Part shown: piece by piece, positions 31,244 through 40,250 of the stretch | How positions within the stretch are numbered: position 1 is the first letter of the stretch | How the letters are laid out: the number at the start of each line of letters is the position of its first letter | Source: Microbacterium oxydans | GTDB taxonomy: Bacteria > Actinomycetota > Actinomycetes > Actinomycetales > Microbacteriaceae | Direction of reading: 5' to 3' | Assembly (NCBI RefSeq): GCF_006540085.1 | Contig: NZ_BJOG01000008.1 | Coordinates: 1-64,000 of the forward strand | Length of the DNA stretch: 64,000 nt | Made by a program: the position numbers and the translations under genes | Notes under the pieces: model-generated | What the model saw: only the letters and a program-made list of their open reading frames with translations | What the model was told of the DNA's origin: nothing | Databases searched by the model: none

Positions 31244-31822
31244 ATGCCGCGAGCATCCGCTGCCGACGCCGCCGAGACGGCGCGACGCATCCTCGAGACC
31301 GCCACCGCGCACTTCGCCGAACACGGCTACGCATCCTGTTCCGTCGATGACCTCGCACGCGCCGCCGGAGTGACCCGCGGGGCCGTGTACCACCACTACG
31401 CATCGAAGCCGGGACTGTTCGCCGCGGTCGCCACCCGCCAACAGCAGAGCGTCGCCGAGGCGATCGTGGCCGCGACGAGGGACAGCACCCCGGAGACCGC
31501 ACTCCGCGAGGGGAGCCATGCCTACCTCGACGGCATCACGGGCAGGACGGCCGCGCGCGTACTCCTCATCGACGGACCCTCCGTGCTCGGCTGGGAGGAG
31601 TGGCGCCGCCTCGACGCGGAGGGGCCGGAGCGCGAACTGCGGACGGGACTGCGTGAAGCAGGAGCCCCGCCCGCGCTCCTCGACGCCCTGACCGCAGCTC
31701 TGTCCGGCGCCATGAACGAACTCGCCCTCTGGCTCGCCGTTCGCCCGGACGACGCGGAGGCACGACAACAGGCCCACCGCGCACTCGACGCGCTTCTGGA
31801 CACGGCTGCCAGCCGAAGCTGA
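31244..31822 (+). CDS. TetR family transcriptional regulator
   Basis: A 192-aa repressor with the N-terminal helix-turn-helix AGVTRGAVYHHYASKPGLF at about residues 42-60 and a TetR_C-type ligand domain. GGAAG precedes the ATG. It diverges from the VOC gene, with the TACATACA inverted repeat in the gap, so it probably represses that gene and itself. The ligand is unknown. Confidence 0.9.
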   Translation: MPRASAADAAETARRILETATAHFAEHGYASCSVDDLARAAGVTRGAVYHHYASKPGLFAAVATRQQQSVAEAIVAATRDSTPETALREGSHAYLDGITGRTAARVLLIDGPSVLGWEEWRRLDAEGPERELRTGLREAGAPPALLDALTAALSGAMNELALWLAVRPDDAEARQQAHRALDALLDTAASRS

Positions 31823-31886
31823 GCGGTGCTTGCGCGGCCACCGTCGACCGCGCGAGGGTGGAAGCTCGACGACCGGGAGGAGCTGC

Positions 31887-32297
31887 GTGCACATGCCACA
31901 CGACCATCACGCCCCCTTCGAGCTGAGAAAAGACCTCGATCGGCGCCTCGCGCAGTACCGCGAACTGATCCTCGGGAGTCTGGAGGGCGTCTCCGAGGAC
32001 GAAGCGCGCTCGTCACCAGTGGCCGGCACTCCGTCGCTCCTCGGAGTGGTCCGCCACACCGCCTACGTCGAAGGCGTCTGGTTCGACGAGCGGATCACCG
32101 GGCGTCCGCGTACCGAGATCGGCCTCCCTGCCGCCACCGCGAACTCCTGGAAGGTGCGTCGAACCGACTCTCTCTCCTCGGTCGCCGCAGAGTGCCGCCG
32201 CATCCAGGAGATCGCCGATCGCAACCTCGCGGAGCGCCCTCTCGAGGCAGCTGTCGGCACCGTCGCCCGGATGCATGAGCATCGCACGGATGCATGA
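31887..32297 (+). pseudogene. DinB family protein truncated by an interspersed repeat
   Basis: The first ~125 codons encode a DinB/DUF664-like protein: HHAPFELRKDLDRRLAQYRE, TPSLLGVVRHTAYVEGVWF with the first metal His, and ECRRIQEIADRNLAERPLE. The family normally continues for about 45 residues with a final helix carrying the HxGHxxxLRE metal ligands. Here the frame runs into repeat copy 2 and the last ten residues (ARMHEHRTDA) are encoded by the repeat itself. The helix with the remaining metal ligands is missing, so the product is probably inactive. The GTG at 31887 follows GGAGGAG; an ATG at 31893 is the alternative. Confidence 0.7.
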
Positions 32298-32342
32298 CCC
32301 ACACGGGGTCCTCGGTCATGCAGGTGTCATCGGGTCATGCAG
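32259..32342. repeat. Interspersed repeat, copy 2
   Basis: It matches copy 1 (30652) in 64 of the first 69 bases, then diverges; the tandem 19-bp unit of copy 1 is present only once and the terminal inverted repeat is imperfect. It supplies the stop codon of the DinB-like reading frame. Confidence 0.8.
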
Positions 32343-32366
32343 CCGGTCAAGCGGCCGGGCATGAAA

Positions 32367-32396
32367 GAAGGCCCCGGGGTGGAGCCCGGGGCCTTC
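32367..32396 (-). terminator. Rho-independent terminator of sucCD
   Basis: A 12-bp perfect stem GAAGGCCCCGGG with a 6-nt loop is followed on the minus strand by TTTCAT, 20 bp after the sucD stop. Confidence 0.85.
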
Positions 32397-32415
32397 AGAT
32401 CAAGCGTAACTCAGA

Positions 32416-33318
32416 TCAGAGCGACTCGATGATCGCGCGCATCAGATCCGCCGTCTCGGACGGCGTCTTGCCGACCTTGACGCCGGCGGCCTCAAGGGCC
32501 TCCTTCTTCGCCTGAGCGGTACCGGCGGAACCGGAGACGATCGCACCCGCGTGACCCATGGTCTTGCCCTCGGGAGCCGTGAAGCCCGCGACGTAGCCGA
32601 CGACGGGCTTGGTGACGTTCGCCTTGATGTAGTCGGCCGCACGCTCCTCGGCGTCGCCGCCGATCTCGCCGATCATCACGATCGCCTTGGTCTCGGGGTC
32701 GGCCTCGAACGCGGCGAGCGCGTCGATGTGCGTGGTGCCGATGACCGGGTCGCCGCCGATGCCGATGGCGGTCGAGAAGCCCAGGTCGCGCAGCTCGAAC
32801 ATCATCTGGTAGGTCAGGGTGCCCGACTTCGACACGAGGCCGATCGGACCCTTGCCGGTGATGTTCGCGGGCGTGATGCCGACGAGCGCCTCACCGGGGG
32901 TGATGATGCCGGGGCAGTTCGGTCCGATGATGCGGGTCTTGTTGCCCTTGCTCTGCGCGTACGCCCACGCCTCGGCCGAGTCGCCGACGGGCACGCCCTC
33001 GGTGATCACGACGAGCAGCGGGATCTCGGCGTCGATGGCCTCGATCATCGCGTCCTTCGTGAAGGCGCCGGGGACGAAGGCGATCGACACGTCGGCGCCG
33101 GTCTCCTTCATGGCCTCGGCGACCGATCCGAAGACGGGAAGCTCGACGGCGTTGCCGTCCTTGTCCGTGTGCGAGACCGTGGTACCGGCCTTGCGGGCGT
33201 TGACGCCACCGACGACCTGGGTGCCGGCCTTGAGCATCAGCGCGGTGTGCTTGGTGCCCTCGCCGCCGGTGATGCCCTGGACGATGACCTTGGAGTCCTT
33301 GTTGAGGTAGATAGACAT
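32416..33318 (-). CDS. sucD: Succinyl-CoA synthetase alpha subunit
   Basis: A 300-aa SucD. The CoA-binding domain starts [21 protein letters not shown] and the ligase domain carries the phosphorylated histidine in MGHAGAIV near residue 250. With SucC it converts succinyl-CoA to succinate with nucleotide triphosphate formation. It follows sucC by 27 bp and is followed by a clear terminator. Confidence 0.97.
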   Translation of the reverse strand: MSIYLNKDSKVIVQGITGGEGTKHTALMLKAGTQVVGGVNARKAGTTVSHTDKDGNAVELPVFGSVAEAMKETGADVSIAFVPGAFTKDAMIEAIDAEIPLLVVITEGVPVGDSAEAWAYAQSKGNKTRIIGPNCPGIITPGEALVGITPANITGKGPIGLVSKSGTLTYQMMFELRDLGFSTAIGIGGDPVIGTTHIDALAAFEADPETKAIVMIGEIGGDAEERAADYIKANVTKPVVGYVAGFTAPEGKTMGHAGAIVSGSAGTAQAKKEALEAAGVKVGKTPSETADLMRAIIESL

Positions 33319-33345
33319 AGCTCTGGTTCCTTGTGTCTCAGGCGA

Positions 33346-34512
33346 TCAGGCGTTGGCGAGCTCGGCGGCCTTGTCGGCGCCCTCGTCCATGGTTGCGGCC
33401 AGGGTGACAAGCGGGTGCGCGTACTCGGCGAGGATCGCGCGACCCTCGTCGACGCGGTTGCCGTCCAGACGCACGACGAGCGGCTTGGAGGCCGTGGCGC
33501 CCAGCGTCTCGAGCGCGCCCTTGATGCCGTTGGCGACGGCGTCGCACGCCGTGATGCCACCGAACACGTTGACGAAGACGCTCTTGACCTGCGGGTCGCC
33601 GAGGATGACGTCGAGGCCGGCGGCCATGACCTCAGCCGAAGCGCCGCCGCCGATGTCGAGGAAGTTGGCGGGCTTCACGCCGTTGTGGTTCTCGCCGGCG
33701 TAGGCGACCACGTCGAGCGTCGACATGACGAGTCCCGCGCCGTTGCCGATGATGCCGACCTCGCCGTCGAGCTTCACGTAGTTCAGGCCCGACTCCTTGG
33801 CCTTGGCCTCGAGCGGGTCGGCGGCGTCCTTGTCCTCGAGCGCCTCGTGCTCGGGGTGGCGGATCTCGGAGGCGTTGTCGTCGAGCGTGACCTTGCCGTC
33901 GAGCGCGATGATGTCGCCCTCTTCGGTACGCACGAGCGGGTTGACCTCGACCAGCGTCGCGTCCTCACCCTTGTACACGTCGAACAGCTTCACGAAGACG
34001 TCGGACACCTTGTCGACGAGGTCTTCAGGGAAGTTGGCCGCACGAGCGATCTCGACGGCCTTCTCCTTGTCGATGCCCGTCAGCGGGTTGACCTCGACGC
34101 GCGCGAGCGCCTCGGGGCGCTCGACCGCGAGCTCTTCGATCTCCATGCCGCCCTCGACCGAGCACAGGCTCAGGTAGGAGCGGTTGGCACGGTCGAGCAG
34201 CACGGAGAAGTAGAACTCCTCGGCGATGCGCGCACCCTGCGCGACCATGACGCGCTTGACGACGTGGCCCTTGATGTCGAGGCCGAGGATGGCCTTCGCT
34301 GCCTCGTACGCCTCGTCGGGCGTCTTGGCGACCTTGACGCCGCCCGCCTTTCCACGGCCGCCGGTCTTCACCTGAGCCTTGACGACGACCACTCCACCGA
34401 TCTTCTCGGCGGCCGCCCTCACCTCTTCAGGGGTGTCCGCGACGATGCCGGCGAGGACCGGCACTCCGTACTTTTCGAAAACGTCTCGTGCCTGGTACTC
34501 GTACAGATCCAC
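33346..34512 (-). CDS. sucC: Succinyl-CoA synthetase beta subunit
   Basis: A 388-aa SucC with the ATP-grasp start [19 protein letters not shown], the [12 protein letters not shown] nucleotide loop near residue 50 and [13 protein letters not shown] in the C-terminal domain. It is the first gene of the sucCD operon. A palindrome (34550-34567) lies 38 bp upstream of the ATG. Confidence 0.97.
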   Translation of the reverse strand: MDLYEYQARDVFEKYGVPVLAGIVADTPEEVRAAAEKIGGVVVVKAQVKTGGRGKAGGVKVAKTPDEAYEAAKAILGLDIKGHVVKRVMVAQGARIAEEFYFSVLLDRANRSYLSLCSVEGGMEIEELAVERPEALARVEVNPLTGIDKEKAVEIARAANFPEDLVDKVSDVFVKLFDVYKGEDATLVEVNPLVRTEEGDIIALDGKVTLDDNASEIRHPEHEALEDKDAADPLEAKAKESGLNYVKLDGEVGIIGNGAGLVMSTLDVVAYAGENHNGVKPANFLDIGGGASAEVMAAGLDVILGDPQVKSVFVNVFGGITACDAVANGIKGALETLGATASKPLVVRLDGNRVDEGRAILAEYAHPLVTLAATMDEGADKAAELANA

Positions 34513-34549
34513 TGTGGTTCCTTCACTGGGCTGCTGTCTGGTAATTCTC

Positions 34550-34567
34550 TCGATGTCGAGACATCGA
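34550..34567. promoter_or_regulatory. Palindrome upstream of sucC
   Basis: TCGATGT-cgag-ACATCGA is a perfect 7-bp inverted repeat in the sucC promoter region and may be an operator. Confidence 0.4.
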
Positions 34568-34627
34568 CCAGTCCCCCAGCCTACTACCTCGGCCTGGGCG
34601 CTCCTGCGGCCGCGAGGCCGCCCTCCC

Positions 34628-34981
34628 TCAACGCAGCGGGGGAACGCCGACTCGTCGCACCGGCACGCCGGTCAAGCGGAGCTGACGCCTGATCGCGAAC
34701 GGCGTGAACACGAGCGCGGCACCGACCGCGACGATCAGCGGACGCACGACGACCACGGGCAGACCGCCCACGAAGGCGACCAGGATCGCGACCACGAGGA
34801 CGACGGCCAGCACGACCTCGACCATCAGGAGTTGGCGGCGCACCGAGGCCCCGTCGTCCGCCAGGGTGGTCTCCCGCCCCCGCACCCGGATGTGCTCGGT
34901 CCACCGCACCCCGTCCCACCACCGCCGGGTGCCACGTCGCCGCGTGTCGAACCAGCCGGCCGGGATCCCGTCGTCTCTCAC
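34628..34981 (-). CDS. DUF2510-type membrane protein
   Basis: A 117-aa protein. The N-terminus [25 protein letters not shown] is the DUF2510 motif found on many actinobacterial membrane proteins; two hydrophobic helices follow (about 57-75 and 78-95). No enzymatic function is indicated. The GTG at 34981 has CATACT 7 nt upstream, a leaderless arrangement. It diverges from the TetR gene at 35042. Confidence 0.8.
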   Translation of the reverse strand: MRDDGIPAGWFDTRRRGTRRWWDGVRWTEHIRVRGRETTLADDGASVRRQLLMVEVVLAVVLVVAILVAFVGGLPVVVVRPLIVAVGAALVFTPFAIRRQLRLTGVPVRRVGVPPLR

Positions 34982-34988
34982 GCTCCTC

Positions 34989-34994
34989 AGTATG
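34989..34994 (-). promoter_or_regulatory. Leaderless-type -10 box (CATACT) for the DUF2510 gene
   Basis: On the minus strand CATACT lies 7 nt before the GTG at 34981. Confidence 0.45.
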
Positions 34995-35029
34995 ACGGCG
35001 ATGCCTGGGCGTCTCCGCGCGCTCCGGTC

Positions 35030-35035
35030 TAGGCT
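35030..35035 (+). promoter_or_regulatory. Leaderless-type -10 box (TAGGCT) for the TetR gene at 35042
   Basis: TAGGCT lies 6 nt before the ATG at 35042. Confidence 0.55.
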
Positions 35036-35041
35036 TTCGCC

Positions 35042-35704
35042 ATGCACGAATCCGCAGAACTGCGCACCGGCGTCGTCGCCGCCGCGCTCGAACTCTTCAA
35101 CGCCCAGGGGTTCGACCAGACCTCGGTGGAGCAGATCGCGAAGGCCGCCGGGGTCTCCCGCTCGACGTTCTTCCGTCAGTTCGGCGGCAAGGAGGACGTC
35201 GTCTTCGCGGATCACGAGGTGCTCCTGGAGCAGCTCAGGGAGTTCCTCGACGAGGGTCATGACGATCCATGGGGTGCCGTGTGCGCCGCCTCCGAATCCG
35301 TCTTCGCGCACTTCGCCCGCGACCCGGAACTCGCCAGGCGTCGTTACCAGATCGTGCGCCAGGTCCCCGTGCTGCGCGAGCGCGAGATCATCACGGTCTT
35401 CCGCTACGAACGACTGTTCGACGACTACCTGCGCAGCGCGCTTCCCGGCGTCGATCCGCTCGACGCGGTCGGCTTCGCCGCTCTGGTCACAGCGGTGCAC
35501 AACCACGTGCTGCGCCAGCTGCTGCGCGGCCGCAAGAAGGTGCCGCTGTCCACGCTCCAGACGGCGCTGGTCGATGTGCGCCGGCGCTATGGTGTCGCGG
35601 CCGATGAGGCCGCGTCCGCTCCGGATGACATGGTGGTCGCCGTCTTCCCCCGCTCCATGCCCATCGCAGAGGTGAGCCGCAGGCTGCAGTCCCAGCTCGA
35701 CTGA
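35042..35704 (+). CDS. TetR/AcrR family transcriptional regulator
   Basis: A 220-aa regulator with helix-turn-helix AGVSRSTFFRQFGGKEDVVF at about residues 37-56 and a helical ligand-binding domain. It lies 62 bp upstream of an acyl-CoA dehydrogenase gene in the same direction; a 29-bp operator-like repeat sits between them. It probably controls that gene, with an acyl-CoA as a plausible ligand (inference). Confidence 0.9.
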   Translation: MHESAELRTGVVAAALELFNAQGFDQTSVEQIAKAAGVSRSTFFRQFGGKEDVVFADHEVLLEQLREFLDEGHDDPWGAVCAASESVFAHFARDPELARRRYQIVRQVPVLREREIITVFRYERLFDDYLRSALPGVDPLDAVGFAALVTAVHNHVLRQLLRGRKKVPLSTLQTALVDVRRRYGVAADEAASAPDDMVVAVFPRSMPIAEVSRRLQSQLD

Positions 35705-35721
35705 CGCGTCCCGGTCGTGGA

Positions 35722-35750
35722 ACCCAGTATCGAGGAGTACGATACTTGGT
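35722..35750. promoter_or_regulatory. Operator upstream of acyl-CoA dehydrogenase
   Basis: ACCCAGTATCG and CGATACTTGGT form an inverted repeat with 10 of 11 pairs and a 7-bp spacer. A possible -10 TACGAT (35738-35743) overlaps it, as expected for repression by the adjacent TetR protein. Confidence 0.75.
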
Positions 35751-35766
35751 GCCACGAAGGAGCCCC

Positions 35767-37002
35767 ATGAGCACTGCAGCCTCCCCCTTCCCCGGCGAGC
35801 GCGTCTCGTCGTACGACATCACCGGACGTCAGGACAGCGACTACTACGCGGTCTTCACCGACATCCCCTCCGCCGACCGGGAGGCGTGGGACCGCGCGAA
35901 GGCCTACGTCGACGAGGTCGCCCCGCAGATGGCGGATGCCTGGGACCGTGCCGAGTACCCGCTCGATGCCGCACGCCGGATGGGCGAGATGGACCTCGTC
36001 GTCGACGGGGTCCAGCACCCGTCGCTCACGAGCCTGTCGCCCCTCGCCGCAGGCCTCGTGAACATGGAGATCTCCCGCGGTGACGGCTCGCTGGGCACGA
36101 TCCTCGCAGTGCAGGGCGGACTCGCGTTGCGCACCCTGGCCCTGTTCGGCTCCTCCACGCAGCAGGAGCGATGGCTGACGGCCCTCGCCGACGGTTCGGT
36201 GCTCGGTTCGTTCGCTCTGACCGAGCCTGATCACGGCTCCGACTCGGTATCGCTGGAGACGGTCGCCCGCCGCGACGGCGAGAGCTGGGTCATCCGCGGC
36301 ACGAAGAAGTGGATCGGCAACGGCGCCTCCGGCGGTGTCACGTTCGTCTGGGCGCGTGTCGACGACGAGGGCGCCGACGAGCACGGTGCCGTCCGGTGCT
36401 TCCTCGTCGAGCAGGACACCCCCGGCTACACCGGCACCGTGATCCGCGGCAAGGCCTCGCTGCGCGCCATCCACCAGGCCCACATCGAGCTCGACGACGT
36501 GCGGGTGCCGCTCGATGCCGTACTGCCGGGGACGAAGAGCTTCAAGGACGCATCGACCGTGCTGTACGCCACCCGCTCCGGTGTCGCCTGGTCGGCACTG
36601 GGGCACGCGACCGCCTGCTACGAAGCGGCGCTGGCCTACGCGACCCAGCGCGTGCAGTTCGGAAAGCCCCTGGCGAAGTTCCAGATGGTCCAGGAGCGCC
36701 TCACCCACATGCTCGAAGACCTCACAGCCATGCAGCTGTACTGCCGGCGCATGGCCGACCTCGAGACGGCCGGCGAGCTGCGTCCGACTCAGGCGTCGCT
36801 GGCGAAGTTCCACAACACGCGTGCCGCGCGCCGGATCGCCTCGACCGCCCGTGACCTGCTCGGCGGCAACGGCATCCTGCTCGAGAACGGCGTGATGCAG
36901 CACCTGGCCGATATCGAGGCGATCCACACCTACGAGGGCACCGAGAGCGTGCAGGCCCTGCTGCTCGGACGCGACATCACGGGGATGAGCGCCTTCGCCT
37001 GA
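35767..37002 (+). CDS. Acyl-CoA dehydrogenase (glutaryl-CoA dehydrogenase-like)
   Basis: A 411-aa flavoenzyme. It has the FAD-binding FALTEPDHGSDSVSLET near residue 155, a KKWIGNGASGGV stretch, and the catalytic Glu in IHTYEGTESVQALLLGRDITG near the C-terminus. The YEGT context and overall pattern resemble glutaryl-CoA dehydrogenases; the decarboxylating Arg/Glu set was not checked. AAGGAG lies upstream of the ATG at 35767. Control by the neighbouring TetR regulator is likely. Confidence 0.88.
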   Translation: MSTAASPFPGERVSSYDITGRQDSDYYAVFTDIPSADREAWDRAKAYVDEVAPQMADAWDRAEYPLDAARRMGEMDLVVDGVQHPSLTSLSPLAAGLVNMEISRGDGSLGTILAVQGGLALRTLALFGSSTQQERWLTALADGSVLGSFALTEPDHGSDSVSLETVARRDGESWVIRGTKKWIGNGASGGVTFVWARVDDEGADEHGAVRCFLVEQDTPGYTGTVIRGKASLRAIHQAHIELDDVRVPLDAVLPGTKSFKDASTVLYATRSGVAWSALGHATACYEAALAYATQRVQFGKPLAKFQMVQERLTHMLEDLTAMQLYCRRMADLETAGELRPTQASLAKFHNTRAARRIASTARDLLGGNGILLENGVMQHLADIEAIHTYEGTESVQALLLGRDITGMSAFA

Positions 37003-37024
37003 GCCTCCGTCCGCGAGGACCGGT

Positions 37025-38314
37025 TCACCTGCGCCGCGCGCGCACGTGGCGCTCGCGACTCGCTGCCGCCCCGGCCACGGCCTGGACGCCGAGCAGCAGG
37101 ACCAGCGCCACGACGGGGACGCCCCACCCTCCGACGGCAGCGTGCAGCACGCCAAGACCGATCGGGCCGAGCCCTGCCAGCAGGTAGCCGATCCCCTGGG
37201 CCATGGTCGACAGGTGCGCGGTGTGCTGTGCGTCGGGGGCACGCAGCACGATGTAGGTCAGCGACAGCGCGATGGCCGCACCCTGACCGAGTCCGAGGAG
37301 GGTCATCCACACCCAGGGCGCGGCTCCGCCCGGCGCGACCAGAAGGCCGATCAGACCTGCCGCGCACAGGAGTGCGGAGAGCAGGACGGGAAGCCAGCTC
37401 GGCCGCAGGTGTCGCAGCATCGTCGGCACGAGCAGCGCGGCGGCGATCCCCGGGAGACTCGAGTAAGACAGCAGCAGTCCCGCCTCGGACACCGGCACGC
37501 CGGCGTCCTGCAGCATGGTCGGGATCCAGGTCAGCGCTGCGTAGTAGCTCAGACTCTGCAACCCCATGAATCCGGTGACCGCCCAGGCGACGGGATCACG
37601 CAGCAGAACCGACATCCGCGGCTCGTCTCGAGGCTCGGCGATCGCATCCGCGGGAGCGCCTGTCGCGGGCGAGCGGACCGGCGCTCCCGGGACCCCGCGC
37701 AACGCCCACGGCAGCCACACCACCAGCGCGAGCACGGCGGGAATCGCCCAGACCGCGAGGGCACCACGCCAGGAACCGTCGAGAGCGGTCATGAAGGGCA
37801 CCGTGAGGGCCGCAGCCTCCGCAGCACCGAGGAAGAGCGCGGTCGAGTACAGCCCCATCATGAGCCCGACGCGGTGGGCGAAGTCCTGCTTGATGACAGC
37901 GGGCATGCACACGTTCGCCACTGCGATGCCCGCGCCGACCAGCACAGTGCCGCCGAACAACGCCACGGGTGAGGGAAGCAGGCGGACGCTGATGCCGATC
38001 GCCACGACGACCATGGTCAGGGCGAGCAGCCGATGCAGGCCCACCCAGCGCGTCAGCGCCGGCGTCAGGAAGGCGAAGGCGCCGAACGCGAACACCGGGA
38101 TCGTGGTCAGCAGTCCTGCCGCAGCTGCCGGGAGCCCGAGGCTCCGCTCCATCGCGGGGAGCACGGGCCCGACCGAGGCGACGCCCATGCGGAGGTTCAG
38201 CGCGATCAGGAGCAGGCCGACGCCGACATAGATCCCGGTGAGGATTCCACCACGACGAACGGACGGCGTCAGTGGGGTCGGGGCGGTGTCGAACGGTTCC
38301 TGCATGGTGGTCAT
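37025..38314 (-). CDS. MFS transporter, CynX/NimT-like
   Basis: A 429-aa major facilitator protein with 12 predicted helices and a cytoplasmic loop near residue 220. The opening GVGLLLIALNLRMGVASVGPVLP is typical of the CynX/NimT group, whose members carry cyanate or 2-nitroimidazole-type compounds; the substrate here is unknown. The ATG at 38314 is chosen (ATG 38305 is next). It diverges from an AraC-type regulator, which probably controls it. Confidence 0.88.
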   Translation of the reverse strand: MTTMQEPFDTAPTPLTPSVRRGGILTGIYVGVGLLLIALNLRMGVASVGPVLPAMERSLGLPAAAAGLLTTIPVFAFGAFAFLTPALTRWVGLHRLLALTMVVVAIGISVRLLPSPVALFGGTVLVGAGIAVANVCMPAVIKQDFAHRVGLMMGLYSTALFLGAAEAAALTVPFMTALDGSWRGALAVWAIPAVLALVVWLPWALRGVPGAPVRSPATGAPADAIAEPRDEPRMSVLLRDPVAWAVTGFMGLQSLSYYAALTWIPTMLQDAGVPVSEAGLLLSYSSLPGIAAALLVPTMLRHLRPSWLPVLLSALLCAAGLIGLLVAPGGAAPWVWMTLLGLGQGAAIALSLTYIVLRAPDAQHTAHLSTMAQGIGYLLAGLGPIGLGVLHAAVGGWGVPVVALVLLLGVQAVAGAAASRERHVRARRR

Positions 38315-38368
38315 GCTTCGAGTCCAGCATCCGCGCCGTGCGTCAGGAAACACGTACACTGCAATCTG

Positions 38369-39169
38369 ATGTCGAATACCCGCCAATCATCCCGAATGGT
38401 CGACCTGCACCTGGTCGACTTCGACGCGCTGACCGCTCTCCCCCTGGAGGGCGCCTACCGGTTCGCGCACGCCGAGACATCTCCGCGTCATGCTCATCCG
38501 CTCGGACATCTGGTGCATGCCGCCTCCGGTGTGCTCTCCCTGCTCACCGACGACGGAGCCTGGATCGCGCCCTCCACGCGCATGGCCTGGGTGCCCGCCG
38601 GCGCCGAGCATCGCCATCGTGCGCACGGTCGCACCGACATGCGCATCGTGCACCTTGACGACGAACTCGCAGCACTCCTGCCCTCCGCTCCTGCCGTTCT
38701 CGTCGCCACGCCTCTTGCGCGGGAGGCGCTGCTCGCGATGACGTCCGACCGCCCCCGCAGCTCCATCGCACTGGACCATCTGCGTCATGTCGTCGTCGAC
38801 GAGGCGGTGACGGCGCCGGAGCAGCCGCTGCATCTGCCGGAGCCCCGCGATCCGCGACTGCGCAGGGCGGCGCGCATCGTCGAGCACGACCTCGCCCGCC
38901 CCGTGCCGCTGGGTGAGCTCGGCATGCGCACCGGTACGGCCGAACGGACGCTGAGCCGCCTGTTCCAGCAGGAGACCGGGATGGGCTATCGGCAATGGCG
39001 TCTCCAGCTGCGGGTGCACCGCGCACTGGTCCTGCTCGCGGACGGAGCTTCGGTCACCGGGACGGCTGCCGCGTGCGGCTGGGCGACGACGAGCCAGTTC
39101 ATCGAGCAGTTCACGCCGCTCGTCGGGATGACCCCCGGCCGATACCGACAGTCTCAGCCCGCGGTGTGA
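38369..39169 (+). CDS. AraC family transcriptional regulator
   Basis: A 266-aa regulator with an N-terminal cupin sensor (FAHAETSPRHAHPLGHLVHAASG ... WVPAGAEHRHRAH) and a C-terminal AraC domain ending TAAACGWATTSQFIEQFTPLVGMTPGRYRQ. It diverges from the MFS gene by 54 bp. TACACT at 38355-38360 lies 8 nt before the ATG. Its 3' end overlaps the convergent GNAT gene by 16 bp. Confidence 0.9.
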   Translation: MSNTRQSSRMVDLHLVDFDALTALPLEGAYRFAHAETSPRHAHPLGHLVHAASGVLSLLTDDGAWIAPSTRMAWVPAGAEHRHRAHGRTDMRIVHLDDELAALLPSAPAVLVATPLAREALLAMTSDRPRSSIALDHLRHVVVDEAVTAPEQPLHLPEPRDPRLRRAARIVEHDLARPVPLGELGMRTGTAERTLSRLFQQETGMGYRQWRLQLRVHRALVLLADGASVTGTAAACGWATTSQFIEQFTPLVGMTPGRYRQSQPAV

Positions 39170-39687
39170 GACAGCTCCATGCACACGAGGCGCGCACGCT
39201 CGTCCCAGGACGGGACGCGTTCGAAGCCTCGCGATTCATAGAGGCGCACCGGCCCGGCCCGCCAGTCCCAGACCGACAGGCGCACCCGCGCGGCGCCGAC
39301 GTCGCGCGCGTCGTGGAGCGCGGCGTCGAGCAGTGCGGACCCGACGCCTCGGCCACGCACCTCCGGCACCGCCCACAAGCGCTTGATCTCGGCCACGTCG
39401 TCGCTCACGGAGAGCACGACGACCCCGACGACGCGATCGCCGAGCTGGGCCACACGCACGCGGTGACCCGCGTAGGCCGCTGAGGGGTCATCGATCTCGC
39501 GGCGGTAGCGCTCGGGAAGTGCTCCGGAGGGATCGGGCGCGCTGCCGCCTTCCTGCTGCCTCTTCTCACGCTCGGTCTGCAGCAGATATGCCCGCACCGC
39601 AGCGCCGACCTCGTGCGCATCGGCTCCGGACAGGTCGGCGAGCCGGATCACCGGTCGATCCGCCTCGGGTCCGAGCGCGACGCTCAC
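39154..39687 (-). CDS. GNAT family N-acetyltransferase
   Basis: A 177-aa GNAT with AEIKRLWAVPEVRGRGVGSALLDAAL (motif A near residue 115) and RLYESRGFERVPSW (motif B). The start GTG at 39687 lies 2 bp after the stop of the upstream gene, so the two are co-transcribed. Substrate unknown. Confidence 0.85.
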   Translation of the reverse strand: MSVALGPEADRPVIRLADLSGADAHEVGAAVRAYLLQTEREKRQQEGGSAPDPSGALPERYRREIDDPSAAYAGHRVRVAQLGDRVVGVVVLSVSDDVAEIKRLWAVPEVRGRGVGSALLDAALHDARDVGAARVRLSVWDWRAGPVRLYESRGFERVPSWDERARLVCMELSHTAG

Positions 39688-39689
39688 GC

Positions 39690-40178
39690 TCAGTCGCAGC
39701 CGCAGCCGCCGGACGGCGTCTTCACCATGAAGCACACGTCGCAGACGCCGTAGTCGCGCTCCTCGACGGGCTTCGGCGCCTTCTCCGCGCGGGGGGCGGA
39801 GACGCGAGGAGTCGTCGCACGCTTCGCCGCACGCTGCGGAGTCAGCGGGATGAACTCGCTCGGGTGACTGACGTAGAAGTACGGCGGGCGCCCCTCGCTG
39901 GGCTGCAGTCGCAACGGTGCGGAACCGACGATGAGTCGCTCGTCTTCCGCGAAGCCGTTCGTGTAGGTGCGGCCGATGTGGAGGGACGCTCCCTCGCCAC
40001 GACGGATCGCCTCGATGTATCGACCGCGGTCGATGAACGAACTGATCCCGATGGCCTCGACGATCGCCGTGATGAACGCGTGGTTCGACGGGTCGATGCG
40101 GTGCGCGCGCAGCGCCTCCGGGAGCGAACGGTATGGACGGGAGGTGCCTGCGGGGGTCGGGCCCTGTACTTCTTTCAT
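39690..40178 (-). CDS. Hypothetical protein with C-terminal cysteine cluster
   Basis: Not recognised. A 162-aa protein with a conserved-looking N-terminal part (SLPEALRAHRIDPSNHAFITAI), a central GRTYTNGFAEDERLIVG, a basic Ala/Pro-rich linker, and a C-terminal cluster CDVCFMVKTPSGGCGC with four cysteines that could bind zinc. No membrane segment. It precedes a GNAT gene with a 2-bp gap and diverges from the FAD oxidoreductase. Confidence 0.7.
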   Translation of the reverse strand: MKEVQGPTPAGTSRPYRSLPEALRAHRIDPSNHAFITAIVEAIGISSFIDRGRYIEAIRRGEGASLHIGRTYTNGFAEDERLIVGSAPLRLQPSEGRPPYFYVSHPSEFIPLTPQRAAKRATTPRVSAPRAEKAPKPVEERDYGVCDVCFMVKTPSGGCGCD

Positions 40179-40238
40179 CCCTTCCAGGATCCCACGCCGC
40201 GAGGGGTGCGGCCGACCGTTTTCTCCTCGTATACGTGC

Positions 40239-40244
40239 CAAACT
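40239..40244 (+). promoter_or_regulatory. Possible leaderless -10 box (CAAACT) for the 40251 gene
   Basis: CAAACT lies 6 nt before the ATG at 40251. It departs from TAnnnT in the first base. Confidence 0.3.
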
Positions 40245-40250
40245 GACGTC

